Below are positions 48,942 to 57,222 of a stretch of 64,000 nt of DNA, piece after piece. The translations under genes were made by a program, and so were the position numbers. The DNA is taken from NCBI RefSeq assembly GCF_049341845.1, contig NZ_JBMPIT010000001.1:186001-250000 (forward strand), in the 5' to 3' direction. Position 1 is the stretch's first letter, and each line of letters opens with the position of its first letter. Below the pieces are notes generated by a model. It ran no database searches. It was not told the DNA's origin and worked only from the letters and a program-made list of their open reading frames with translations. This DNA comes from Curtobacterium guangdongense. Lineage in GTDB: Bacteria; Actinomycetota; Actinomycetes; Actinomycetales; Microbacteriaceae.

Positions 48942-49145
48942 TCAGAGGTACCAGACAGGACGCCGATCGAAACGACTCGTGTGCGTGAACGTGGAGCGGC
49001 GGAGGATCTCGGCCACCTCTCGCGCACGGTCCTCCGGCGTCCCGACGGGGTGGTTGCGTCCTGCCTCGATCTCCGCAGCGGTGAGGAGACGGATCGGGAC
49101 TTCGTCCGAGTGGTAGCGATGCTGATCGGGGCTGGTCATGGTCAT
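48942..49145 (-). CDS. Small protein, possible antitoxin of the broken PIN gene
   Basis: 67 residues starting MTMTSPDQHRYHSDEVPIRL with AAAGGAG 6 nt upstream. LLTAAEIEAGRNHPVGTPEDRAREVAEILRR is helical and charged. Minus-strand promoter elements TTGCGG (plus 49196-49201) and TACCGT (plus 49172-49177), 18 nt apart, precede it. The antitoxin role rests only on size and position. Confidence 0.5.
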   Translation of the reverse strand: MTMTSPDQHRYHSDEVPIRLLTAAEIEAGRNHPVGTPEDRAREVAEILRRSTFTHTSRFDRRPVWYL

Positions 49146-49171
49146 GGGGTGCTCCTTTCGTCGGTCATCGC

Positions 49172-49215
49172 ACGGTAGGAGCGCTTGACCGGGCACCGCA
49201 ACGAATCGGTATACG
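49172..49215. promoter_or_regulatory. Overlapping divergent promoters
   Basis: Minus: TTGCGG with an 18-nt spacer and TACCGT. Plus: TTGACC (49185-49190), 19 nt, TATACG (49210-49215). The two overlap, so transcription in one direction may hinder the other. Confidence 0.4.
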
Positions 49216-49259
49216 ACATGCAACTGGACTGCCATCCGAGCGTCCGCGAGGATGGGTGC

Positions 49260-49787
49260 ATGGGGAACACGGGGTACACCGAGACCAGCACGACATCGAC
49301 GCTCTTCCGCGTCCTCGGGATCGCGACGGCGGTCGGCAGCATCGCGATCGCCATGACGATCGCCCTCGTGCCGCCCTCCCCCGGCAAGGAGCCGTCGATG
49401 TCCGACCTCGTGATCAGCAGCGTCGCGCTCGTCGTGGTCGCAGGGCTCGGTACCGTCCTTGCCACCACGCGTCTGACGGTCGCGCTGGACGACCGACTCT
49501 CGGTCCGCCTGACACCGTTCTGGTACCGACGCACCATCGACCCGCGGACGATCACCTCGGCGTCACCGATCGCGTTGCGCGGGACGGACGTCGGCGGGTG
49601 GGGTGTCCGGTTCGGCCCGGGTCGTGGCACGGTGGTCCTGATGGACAACGGGCCGGGCGTCCGGCTGTCGATCACGGGGAAGCGCGACCTGTCCTTCCGG
49701 TGCGGCGATCCCGAACGACTCATCGCCGCACTCGCCGGGCGCGGCGCGACGATCACCAGCACCGCGACACGGACGGAGCACCGATGA
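49260..49787 (+). CDS. Two-pass membrane protein, unknown
   Basis: 175 residues from MGNTGYTETS. Two membrane segments (residues ~18-38 and ~52-72), then a PH-like soluble beta domain (VRLTPFWYRRTIDPRTITSA ... SITGKRDLSFRCGDPERLIAAL), as in bacterial PH-domain membrane proteins. The stop overlaps the ybaK-like gene start. Confidence 0.65.
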   Translation: MGNTGYTETSTTSTLFRVLGIATAVGSIAIAMTIALVPPSPGKEPSMSDLVISSVALVVVAGLGTVLATTRLTVALDDRLSVRLTPFWYRRTIDPRTITSASPIALRGTDVGGWGVRFGPGRGTVVLMDNGPGVRLSITGKRDLSFRCGDPERLIAALAGRGATITSTATRTEHR

Positions 49788-50254
49788 ACGCACGCATGCA
49801 CGAGATCCAGCGGATCGTCGCCGAGGCCGGCGTGGACACGACGGCACGCGAACTCCCCAACTCCACGCACACCGCGGCGCAGGCAGCGGCGGCGCTCGGT
49901 ACCGAGCCCGGTGCGATCGCCAGCAGCCTGCTGTTCCTGGCGGACGGTGAGCCGCTCCTGGTGATGACGTCAGGGCGCCACCGCGTCGACACGGGGTTGC
50001 TCGCCGGCAGCCTCGGTGTCGAGGAGCTCACGATGGCGACCGCAAAGCAGGTGCGCGAGATCACGGGCCAGCCGATCGGAGGGGTCTCCCCCGTCGGTCA
50101 CCCGGCACCGATCCGGACGGTCGTCGACGTGGCGCTGGCCGACTACGACCCGGTGTGGTCGGCCGCGGGGACCGCGAACTCCGTCATGCCGTTGACGTTC
50201 GACCAGCTGGTCGCGCTGACCGGTGGCGAGACCGTGCAGGTCGCAGCGAACTAG
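49784..50254 (+). CDS. YbaK/EbsC-type aminoacyl-tRNA deacylase
   Basis: 156 residues. GTEPGAIASSLLFLADGEPLLV and PIGGVSPVGH-PAPIRTVVDVAL are diagnostic of the YbaK/prolyl-tRNA-editing fold, with the catalytic Lys in ATAKQVREITG. It hydrolyses mischarged tRNA in trans. It overlaps the membrane protein by 4 nt. Confidence 0.88.
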   Translation: MNARMHEIQRIVAEAGVDTTARELPNSTHTAAQAAAALGTEPGAIASSLLFLADGEPLLVMTSGRHRVDTGLLAGSLGVEELTMATAKQVREITGQPIGGVSPVGHPAPIRTVVDVALADYDPVWSAAGTANSVMPLTFDQLVALTGGETVQVAAN

Positions 50255-50261
50255 CCAGCAG

Positions 50262-50321
50262 CCACGCAGCCGGAAGACACGCAGCCGGAAGCCACGCAGC
50301 CGGCAGACACTCAGCCAGCGG
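50262..50321. repeat. 15-bp tandem repeat, four units
   Basis: CCACGCAGCCGGAAG-type units start at 50262, 50277, 50292 and 50307, alternating first base C/A; the last is more diverged and covers the end of rsmA. It fills the convergent gap between the ybaK-like gene and rsmA. Confidence 0.75.
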
Positions 50322-51162
50322 CGGCGAGGACCGTCCGGCCGAGGCGCACGAAGTCGTCGACGCCGAGCTCTTCACCACGGGCGGTCGGGGCGATGCCCGA
50401 TGCCTCGAGCACCTCGGACGCGTGGGCGCTCCCACCGAGCACCCCGGACAGCGCCTGGCGGAGCATCTTCCGACGCTGCTGGAACGCGGCGTCGACGAGG
50501 GCGAACACGCGGGAGCGCAGGAGTTCGTCGCCCGGCGGGTCCTTCCGCACGAACCCGACGAGGACACTGTCGACGTTCGGCACCGGCCAGAACACCTGAC
50601 GGCTCACCTGACCTGCGATCCGCCAGTCGCCGTACCAGGCGGCCTTGACGCTCGGCGACCCGTAGACCTTGCTGCCCGGGTCGGCGGCCAGGCGGTACCC
50701 GACCTCGGCCTGCACCATGACGAGCGACCGCTCGATCGACGGGAAGGTCGCGAGCAGGTGCAGGAGCACCGGCACGGACACGTTGTACGGCAGGTTCGCG
50801 ACGAGGTGCGTCGGCGCGACCGGGAGGTCGTCCGCGGAGACCTTGAGGGCGTCCTGGTGCACCACCGTCAGCTGCGCGGACGGCTGCATCGCGGACACGG
50901 TCGCCGGGAGTTGCGCCGCCAGGCGGGCATCGATCTCGACGGCGGTGACGGGAGCGCCGGTCTCGGTCAGGCCGAGGGTCAGGGAGCCGAGGCCCGGTCC
51001 GACTTCGAGCACGCGAGAGTCCGCCGTCACGCCACCGGATGCGACGATGCGCCGGACGGTGTTGGCGTCGTGCACGAAGTTCTGCCCGAGCTTCTTCGTC
51101 GGGGTGACGTCGAGCTTCGCGGCGAGGTCTCGGATCTCGGTCGGGCCGAGCAGCGCGCTCAT
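50311..51162 (-). CDS. rsmA: 16S rRNA (A1518/A1519) dimethyltransferase
   Basis: 283 residues from MSALLGPTEIRDLA. It shows KKLGQNFVHDANTVRRIV, the SAM motif VLEVGPGLGSLTLGL and the catalytic NLPYNVSVPVL. The start overlaps the tatD stop by 4 nt. It dimethylates two adenines at the 3' end of 16S rRNA. Confidence 0.95.
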   Translation of the reverse strand: MSALLGPTEIRDLAAKLDVTPTKKLGQNFVHDANTVRRIVASGGVTADSRVLEVGPGLGSLTLGLTETGAPVTAVEIDARLAAQLPATVSAMQPSAQLTVVHQDALKVSADDLPVAPTHLVANLPYNVSVPVLLHLLATFPSIERSLVMVQAEVGYRLAADPGSKVYGSPSVKAAWYGDWRIAGQVSRQVFWPVPNVDSVLVGFVRKDPPGDELLRSRVFALVDAAFQQRRKMLRQALSGVLGGSAHASEVLEASGIAPTARGEELGVDDFVRLGRTVLAAAG

Positions 51163-52076
51163 CCGGACACCGTCACGGGTTCGGCGTCCCACGCGCCGTA
51201 GACGAGTTCGGTGTTCGAGGCGATCTGCGCGGCGAGCATCGACGGATCGGTGCCGAGCGTCTCGGCCATCGAACGGAGCGTCAACGGGATGAGGTACGGC
51301 GCGTTCGGCCGCCCGCGGAAGGGCGTCGGCGTGAGGTACGGCGCGTCGGTCTCGACCAGCAGCAGGTGCCGCGGCGCGACCTCGAGGGCGTCACGGAGCT
51401 GCTGCGCGTTCTTGAACGTGACGGTCCCGGCGAACGACATGTACCAGCCTCGCTCGGCGCAGAGCCTGGCGAGGTCCGGTCCGCCGGAGAAGCAGTGGAA
51501 CACCGTCTTCGCCGGGGCACCGACACGGTCGAGCACCTCGACGACGGCGTCGTGCGCGTCGCGGTCGTGGATCGTCAGCGCGAGGTCGTGTTCCTTGGCG
51601 ATCCGGATGTGTTCCTCGAACGACCGGATCTGGGCGTCGCGGCCGTCGTCACCGGTGCGGAAGAAGTCGAGCCCGGTCTCCCCGATGGCCCGGACGCGGG
51701 GCAGCGCGGCGAGCCGCTCGATGCCGGCCAGGTGCTCGTCGAGCAGGCCCTGCTCGTGGAGCACGGGCGCTTCGTTCGGGTGCAGCGCCACGGCGGCGAG
51801 GACCCGGGGTTCACGCGCGGCGATCTCAGCGGACCACTCCGAAGTCGCGAGGTCGGTGCCGACCTGCACGACGCCCCGCACACCGACGCTCGACGCGCGG
51901 TCGAGGTGCTCCCGGTAGTCGAGCGCGCCGTCGTCTCCACCGTCGGCGATCTCCATGTGGGTGTGGTTGTCGTACACCGGCACCACGAGCGCCTCGGGCA
52001 ACGGCGGGTAGGTCAGGTCACGTTTGGACCCGCCGCCGCCGTCGCCGGACCGGGAACGGAGATGGGCGTCGGTCAC
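51159..52076 (-). CDS. tatD: TatD-family metal-dependent nuclease
   Basis: 305 residues from a GTG overlapping the metG stop. Metal ligands appear in DNHTHMEI, GETGLDFF, TIHDRDAHDAV, FHCFSGG and ETDAPYLTP. A Gly/Arg-rich ~30-residue N-terminal extension precedes the barrel. TatD proteins are 3'-5' exonucleases. Part of the metG-tatD-rsmA set. Confidence 0.92.
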   Translation of the reverse strand: MTDAHLRSRSGDGGGGSKRDLTYPPLPEALVVPVYDNHTHMEIADGGDDGALDYREHLDRASSVGVRGVVQVGTDLATSEWSAEIAAREPRVLAAVALHPNEAPVLHEQGLLDEHLAGIERLAALPRVRAIGETGLDFFRTGDDGRDAQIRSFEEHIRIAKEHDLALTIHDRDAHDAVVEVLDRVGAPAKTVFHCFSGGPDLARLCAERGWYMSFAGTVTFKNAQQLRDALEVAPRHLLLVETDAPYLTPTPFRGRPNAPYLIPLTLRSMAETLGTDPSMLAAQIASNTELVYGAWDAEPVTVSG

Positions 52077-53650
52077 GCTGCGCCCTGTTCCGCCTGTTCG
52101 ACGCGCGGGAACAGGCCGGACTCCAGCGACGTGATCCGGGTCGCGCCCTGCCACTCCCACGCACGATCCACGCGCTGCTCGGCGATGGAGCCGCCGGCAC
52201 CGATCGAGGCCCAGAGCTTCTCGGTCGCCTTCGGCATGGCCGGTGACGCGAGCACCGCCACGGTACCGAGCCCGCGGAGCGCCGTCGTGAGCACGGTCCC
52301 GAGGCGCTCGCGCTGGGCGTCGTCCTTCGCGAGGGCCCACGGCTGCTGCTCGGTGATGTACCCGTTCAGCGCATCGACGAGCTCCCACGTGGTCGTGATG
52401 GCGTCGTGCGGCGCGAAGGCGGCGATCGCGGCGTCGGCGCGCGTCGTGACGTCGACTGCGAGATCGTCGATCGCCTGGTCGGACGCGGACAGCTCGCCAC
52501 GAGACGGCACGGCACCGTCGAAGTACTTGTCGATCATCGCGAGGATCCGCGACGCCAGGTTGCCGAAGCCGTTCGCGAGCTCGGCCTGGTACCGCGCCGA
52601 GATGTCTTCCCAGCTGAAGTTCCCGTCCTGCCCGAAGGTGATCGCCCGCAGGAAGTAGTACCGGAAGGCGTCGGACCCGAACGTGTCGGTGATCTCCGAC
52701 GGCGCGATGCCCGTCAGCTTCGACTTGGACATCTTCTCGCCGCCGACGAGCAGCCAGCCGTGCCCGAACACGCGCTTCGGGACCGGCAGCCCCGCGGCCA
52801 TGAGCATGGCGGGCCAGATCACCGCGTGGAACCGGGCGATGTCCTTGCCGACGATGTGGACGCTCGGCCAGAGGCGCTGGAACGCTTCGTCGTCGTCGCT
52901 GCCGTAGCCGAGCGCGGTGACGTAGTTGAGGAGCGCGTCGAACCACACGTAGAGCACGTGGTCGTGGTCCCACGGGATCGTGATGCCCCAGTCGAAGCTC
53001 GACCGCGAGATCGACAGGTCGCGCAGGCCCTGCTTGACGAAGGAGACGATCTCGTTGCGGACGCTCTCCGGCTGGATGAACTCCGGGTTCGACTCGTAGA
53101 GGTCGAGCAGGCGCTGCTCGAAGTCGGACATCCGGAAGAAGTAGTTGCGCTCGGACAGGACCTCGACCGGGATCGAGTGGATCGCGCAGACCTGCTGTCC
53201 CTCGTACGCACCGGTGCCGGGGACGAGGTCGCTCGGCTGCTTGTACTCCTCGCAGCCCACGCAGTAGAACCCCTCGAACTCGCCGGCGTAGATGTAGCCG
53301 TCGTCGTAGAGCTTCTGCAGGAACGCGGTCACGCCGCGCTCGTGCCGTTCGTCGGTGGTGCGGATGAAGTCGTCGTTCCGGACGTCGACGGTGTCGAGCA
53401 GCGGCTTCCACGCGTCGGTGACGAGTCGGTCCGCCCACTCCTTCGGGGAGACGTCGTTCGCCGAGGCGGTGCGCAGGATCTTCTGGCCGTGCTCGTCCGT
53501 GCCGGTGAGCAGCCAGGTGTCGTCGCCGCGCTGACGGTGCCAGCGCGCCATGAAGTCCGCGGCGACCTCGGTGTAGGCGTGCCCGATGTGGGGCACGTCG
53601 TTCACGTAGAAGATCGGCGTGGTGATGCTGAACGAGGAGCCGTCGGACAT
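52073..53650 (-). CDS. metG: Methionyl-tRNA synthetase
   Basis: 525 residues from MSDGSSFSITTPIFYVND. The class-I HIGH motif (DVPHIGHAYTE), the Cys-bearing insert FYCVGCEEYKQPSDL and KMSKSKLTG are present. There is no C-terminal tRNA-binding extension, normal for this lineage. It heads the minus-strand metG-tatD-rsmA unit. Confidence 0.96.
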   Translation of the reverse strand: MSDGSSFSITTPIFYVNDVPHIGHAYTEVAADFMARWHRQRGDDTWLLTGTDEHGQKILRTASANDVSPKEWADRLVTDAWKPLLDTVDVRNDDFIRTTDERHERGVTAFLQKLYDDGYIYAGEFEGFYCVGCEEYKQPSDLVPGTGAYEGQQVCAIHSIPVEVLSERNYFFRMSDFEQRLLDLYESNPEFIQPESVRNEIVSFVKQGLRDLSISRSSFDWGITIPWDHDHVLYVWFDALLNYVTALGYGSDDDEAFQRLWPSVHIVGKDIARFHAVIWPAMLMAAGLPVPKRVFGHGWLLVGGEKMSKSKLTGIAPSEITDTFGSDAFRYYFLRAITFGQDGNFSWEDISARYQAELANGFGNLASRILAMIDKYFDGAVPSRGELSASDQAIDDLAVDVTTRADAAIAAFAPHDAITTTWELVDALNGYITEQQPWALAKDDAQRERLGTVLTTALRGLGTVAVLASPAMPKATEKLWASIGAGGSIAEQRVDRAWEWQGATRITSLESGLFPRVEQAEQGAA

Positions 53651-53712
53651 GCGGACCATCCTACGGGCGCGCGGCGACCGCATGACGCGCCCGGCGACCG
53701 TCTGTGGAAAAC

Positions 53713-53758
53713 CCGGACTGGAGGCTCGTGGCGGGCCCGCCCCGAGCCTCCCGTCCGG
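53713..53758. terminator. Dispersed palindrome, copy 5
   Basis: CCGGACTGGAGGCTCGTGGC and a nearly exact complement around GGGCCC, with two mismatched positions. It starts 13 nt past the rsmI stop and could terminate it before metG. Confidence 0.7.
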
Positions 53759-53770
53759 CGCTCCGCCGTG

Positions 53771-54601
53771 TCACCGCGCCGCCAGCGCGCCTTCGTACAG
53801 GTCCCGTTTCGACAGCCCCGTCGCGTCCGCGACGGCGGCCGACGCCTCCTTCATGCGGGTTCCGGCGGCCACCCGCTCGAGCACCAGCCGGACCCCCTCG
53901 TCGAGCGAGACCTCGTCCAGGGAGCCGGACGCTCCCGCGACGACGATGCAGATCTCGCCCTTGACCCCGTCGGCCGCCCACGCAGCGAGCTCGGCGACGG
54001 TTCCGCGGCGGACCTCTTCGTACAGCTTCGTGAGTTCTCGGCAGACCACTGCCCGGCGCCCGTCCCCGAACCCGGCAGCCATGTCGGTCAGCGTGTCCGC
54101 CAGCCGGTGCGGTGACTCGAAGAACACCATCGTCCGCTGCTCGCCGGCGAGTGCCTCGAACGTGCGTCGACGTTCCCCCGGCTTCCGCGTCGGGAACCCC
54201 TCGAACGTGAACCGGTCCGTCGGCAACCCGGACACGGCGAGCGCCATCAGCACCGCGGACGGCCCCGGGAGCGCGGTCACGGTGACCCCGGCGGCCGCTG
54301 CGGCCTCGACGAGCGGGAACCCGGGGTCGCTGATCGCGGGCATGCCGGCGTCGGTCAGGACCACGACGTCCTCGTCCCGGGCGAGCTCGACGACCTCCGC
54401 GGCCTTCGCCCGTTCGTTGTGCTCGTGCAGGGCGATGAGCCGCGGGCGGTTCTCGATCCCGAGCGCTCGCATCAGGTGAATCGCGGTGCGGGTGTCCTCC
54501 GCCGCCACGACCGTCGCGTTGGACAGGGTCTCGACGAGTCGGCGCGACGCGTCGCCGAGGTTGCCGATGGGAGTTGCTGCGAGGACGATCACACGCCCCA
54601 T
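53771..54601 (-). CDS. rsmI: 16S rRNA (C1402) 2'-O-methyltransferase
   Basis: 276 residues. LAATPIGNLGDASRRLVETL at the N-terminus, AEDTRTAIHLM, and TDAGMPAISDPGFPLVEAA are the tetrapyrrole-methylase-fold motifs of RsmI. Divergent from the pmt gene with 45 nt between starts. It methylates the ribose of C1402 in the decoding centre. Confidence 0.94.
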   Translation of the reverse strand: MGRVIVLAATPIGNLGDASRRLVETLSNATVVAAEDTRTAIHLMRALGIENRPRLIALHEHNERAKAAEVVELARDEDVVVLTDAGMPAISDPGFPLVEAAAAAGVTVTALPGPSAVLMALAVSGLPTDRFTFEGFPTRKPGERRRTFEALAGEQRTMVFFESPHRLADTLTDMAAGFGDGRRAVVCRELTKLYEEVRRGTVAELAAWAADGVKGEICIVVAGASGSLDEVSLDEGVRLVLERVAAGTRMKEASAAVADATGLSKRDLYEGALAAR

Positions 54602-54646
54602 TGTGGACGCAGCGGATCACTGCGCCGCATCCGTAGGATGCTGCGG

Positions 54647-56278
54647 GTGACCACGGACCTGGCCGACGCACTCCCCTCTGCGCCCGAAGTGCCCCGTGGG
54701 TCGCGCCTCGACGACTGGTGGGTGCGCGTCATGTCGGTCGGCTGGCGGGTCGCCGCCTGGCGCTGGGCGGGGCCGATCGCGGTCACCGTGCTCGCGGCCC
54801 TGCTGCGGCTGATCGACCTCGGACGCCCGCACTCGCTCGTGTTCGACGAGACGTACTACGTCAAGGACGGGTGGTCGATCGTCCACCTCGGGTACGAGGG
54901 CACCTGGCCCGCGAACCCGACCGACGACTCGCTCCCGACGACCGACGAACGGTTCGCGGACGGGCAGACCAACCTGTTCACGAGTGCCGCCGAGTTCATC
55001 GCACACCCGCCGCTCGGCAAGTACCTCATCGGGCTCGGGATGCTGCTGTTCGGGCCGGACAACTCGTTCGGCTGGCGGTTCGCGGTCGCGGTGCTCGGCA
55101 TCGCGACGGTGTTCCTCGTCGCCGTGATCGCCCGGTCCCTGTTCCGCTCGACCCTCGTCGGCACGCTCGCCGGCGGGTTCCTGGCGGTCGACGGCCAGGC
55201 GATCGTGATGTCCCGCGTCACGCTCTTGGACGGGATCGTCACGTTCTTCGTCGTGCTCGGGTTCGGCGCGCTGCTGCTCGACCGCCGCTGGACCACTCGA
55301 CGACTCGACGCGTGGGTCGCCCGCCGGGTCGCTGCCGGACGGGACACCCTCTGGGGACCGTTCCTGTGGTGGCGGCCGTGGCTGCTCGCGATGGGGCTGG
55401 CCCTCGGGCTCGCGACGAGCACGAAGTGGTCCGGGATGTACTTCCTGGCGTTCTTCGCCGTCTACTCGGTGCTGACCGACATGATGCTGCGGAAGCGCGC
55501 CGGGATCGAGTTCTGGTCGTCGAGCGCGTTCCTGCAGCAGGCGCCGGTGACGTTCCTGCTCACGGTGCCGATCGCCGCCGCGACCTACCTGGCGTCATGG
55601 ACCGGGTGGTTCGTGTCGAAGGACGGCTGGGACCGGAACTGGATCGCCTCGGGCGGGCAGCGCTGGGGCGGGATCCTGTCGTGGGTCCCGGACAGCGTGC
55701 AGAACTGGTGGCACTACCAGTCCGAGATCTACGGCTTCAACATCGGCCTGCACACGCCGCACTCGTACCAGGCCAACCCGCTGCTGTGGTTGTTCATGCA
55801 GCGACCCACGTCGATGTACTACGTCGGGACGAACGCCGGGCAGGACGGCTGCGAGGCCGTGCGGTGCGGTGCGGCGATCACCGGCGTCGCGAACCCGCTC
55901 ATCTGGTACCCGGCGGTGGCCGCGGTGGTCGCGGTGCTCGTGCTGTTCATCACCCGGCGCCGGTGGGAGTACGGCTTCGTCGTGATGGGCGTCGCGGCGG
56001 GGTACCTGCCGTGGCTGCTGTACGTGAACCGGACGGTCTTCCAGTTCTACACGATCGCGTTCGAGCCCTTCATGGTGATGGCGTTGGCCGCGACGATCGG
56101 GCTGGTGCTGGGCTCACGCGACGATCCGCGGCGGCGTCGGACGAAGGCGATCGTGTGGGTCGGGGTGTACCTCGTCGTGGTGCTGCTCGCGAGCGCGTAC
56201 TGGTACCCGATGTGGACCGCCCTGCAGGTGCCGTGGGACTTCGTCCGGTCGCACTACTGGCTGCCGAGCTGGTTGTAG
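54647..56278 (+). CDS. pmt: Protein O-mannosyltransferase
   Basis: 543 residues from the GTG with TAGGA ~9 nt upstream (an ATG three codons earlier is less well placed). It is GT39, with about eleven membrane helices. The first outer loop has VFDETYYVKDGWS (the catalytic Asp-Glu), and later SWTGWFVSKDGWDRNW and HTPHSYQANPLLW. It transfers mannose from polyprenyl phosphate to secreted proteins. The pairing with rsmI is common in Actinobacteria. Confidence 0.92.
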   Translation: MTTDLADALPSAPEVPRGSRLDDWWVRVMSVGWRVAAWRWAGPIAVTVLAALLRLIDLGRPHSLVFDETYYVKDGWSIVHLGYEGTWPANPTDDSLPTTDERFADGQTNLFTSAAEFIAHPPLGKYLIGLGMLLFGPDNSFGWRFAVAVLGIATVFLVAVIARSLFRSTLVGTLAGGFLAVDGQAIVMSRVTLLDGIVTFFVVLGFGALLLDRRWTTRRLDAWVARRVAAGRDTLWGPFLWWRPWLLAMGLALGLATSTKWSGMYFLAFFAVYSVLTDMMLRKRAGIEFWSSSAFLQQAPVTFLLTVPIAAATYLASWTGWFVSKDGWDRNWIASGGQRWGGILSWVPDSVQNWWHYQSEIYGFNIGLHTPHSYQANPLLWLFMQRPTSMYYVGTNAGQDGCEAVRCGAAITGVANPLIWYPAVAAVVAVLVLFITRRRWEYGFVVMGVAAGYLPWLLYVNRTVFQFYTIAFEPFMVMALAATIGLVLGSRDDPRRRRTKAIVWVGVYLVVVLLASAYWYPMWTALQVPWDFVRSHYWLPSWL

Positions 56279-56279
56279 C

Positions 56280-56330
56280 GCTGCGCGCTGCGTGCGCTGT
56301 GCGCTGCGTGCGCGTCGCGCTGCGTGCTCT
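56280..56330. repeat. Imperfect GCGCTGCGTGC repeats
   Basis: The first 50 nt after the pmt stop are built from GCGCTGCGTGC-like units in tandem with small variations. Low-complexity, no gene; it may be decayed repeat DNA. Confidence 0.5.
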
Positions 56331-56343
56331 GGTCGCGTTCCGG

Positions 56344-56389
56344 CCGGACGGGAGGCTCGGTGCGGGCCCGCCACGGGCCTCCGGTCCGG
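56344..56389. terminator. Dispersed palindrome, copy 6
   Basis: CCGGACGGGAGGCTCGGTG pairs with CCACGGGCCTCCGGTCCGG with two mismatches around GCGGGCCCG. It lies between convergent pmt and the TetR gene, 4 nt before the latter's stop. Confidence 0.7.
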
Positions 56390-56393
56390 TGGG

Positions 56394-57056
56394 TCAGGAC
56401 TGGGCGTGCAGCGCGCGCTCGATCGACTCGCGGTCGAGCGGCTCGCCGAGCATCCGGTGGTCGTCGACGTGCTGCGGCAGCACGCCCTCGATCAGGACCT
56501 CGGCGTAGCGGCGCCAGGCGTTCGGGTCGTGTGCGCGGGTTGCGTCGGCGACCGCACCCACCATGGTCGTGAGCATCGGGAGGTCGCGGTAGTCGAACCC
56601 GACCCGCACCACGCCGGCGTCGTGCGCTCGGCGGATGATCTCGGCGACCTGGGTCTCGAGGCGGTCGCGCTCCTGCACGATCGACGGGCGCCCCTTGCCT
56701 GCCCGGACGATCGCGTCGGCGAGTGCGCGGTCCCTGGCGCGGAACTCGAACACACCCATCAGGTACAGCCGGAGCGACTCGCGCGGGTCGATCTCCTCCG
56801 CAGCACGCGCGGCGGCGGCGTTCATCGCGTCGAACTTGGTCGCGAGCAGCGCTTCGATGAGCGAGTCCTTGTCGGCGAACCGGCGGTAGACCGTCCCGAC
56901 GCCGACCCCGGCTTCGTGCGCGATGTCGTTGAGGGTGACCGAGAGCCCGCGTTCCGCGAAGCACTTGCGCGCGGTCTGCAGGATCAGCTCGCGGTTGCGG
57001 GCAGCGTCGGCGCGGAGGGGCCGCTCGAGCTCCGCGTGCTGGTCGATCGTGGTCAC
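56394..57056 (-). CDS. TetR-family regulator of the divergent MFS exporter
   Basis: 220 residues from a GTG. The helix-turn-helix is VTLNDIAHEAGVGVGTVYRRFADK. The ligand domain follows, with a typical MARR-free TetR_C pattern. It is divergent from the drug-exporter gene across a 166-nt region with two matching inverted repeats, the standard arrangement for a drug-responsive repressor. Confidence 0.88.
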   Translation of the reverse strand: MTTIDQHAELERPLRADAARNRELILQTARKCFAERGLSVTLNDIAHEAGVGVGTVYRRFADKDSLIEALLATKFDAMNAAAARAAEEIDPRESLRLYLMGVFEFRARDRALADAIVRAGKGRPSIVQERDRLETQVAEIIRRAHDAGVVRVGFDYRDLPMLTTMVGAVADATRAHDPNAWRRYAEVLIEGVLPQHVDDHRMLGEPLDRESIERALHAQS

Positions 57057-57090
57057 GCTCGCAAACGTAGTTGAACTTTCTGGGAATAAG

Positions 57091-57147
57091 CGGATGCAAC
57101 GCGTCCGTTTGGGCATACACTGGTGCGAACCGGATGCCTCGCATCCG
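57091..57147. promoter_or_regulatory. Two TetR operators in the TetR/MFS divergon
   Basis: Site 1 is CGGATGC-AAC-GCGTCCG (57091-57107, one mismatch). Site 2 is CGGATGC-CTC-GCATCCG (57131-57147, perfect). Their centres are 40 nt apart, on nearly the same face of the helix. TACACT (57116-57121) between them is a possible -10 for the exporter. Confidence 0.65.
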
Positions 57148-57222
57148 CTTTCTCCTCCCCGACCTGAAGTGCTCGACGGCGCGCGCTTCGACTCCGTTCC
57201 ATCCTTCTCAAGGAGGCCTGCC

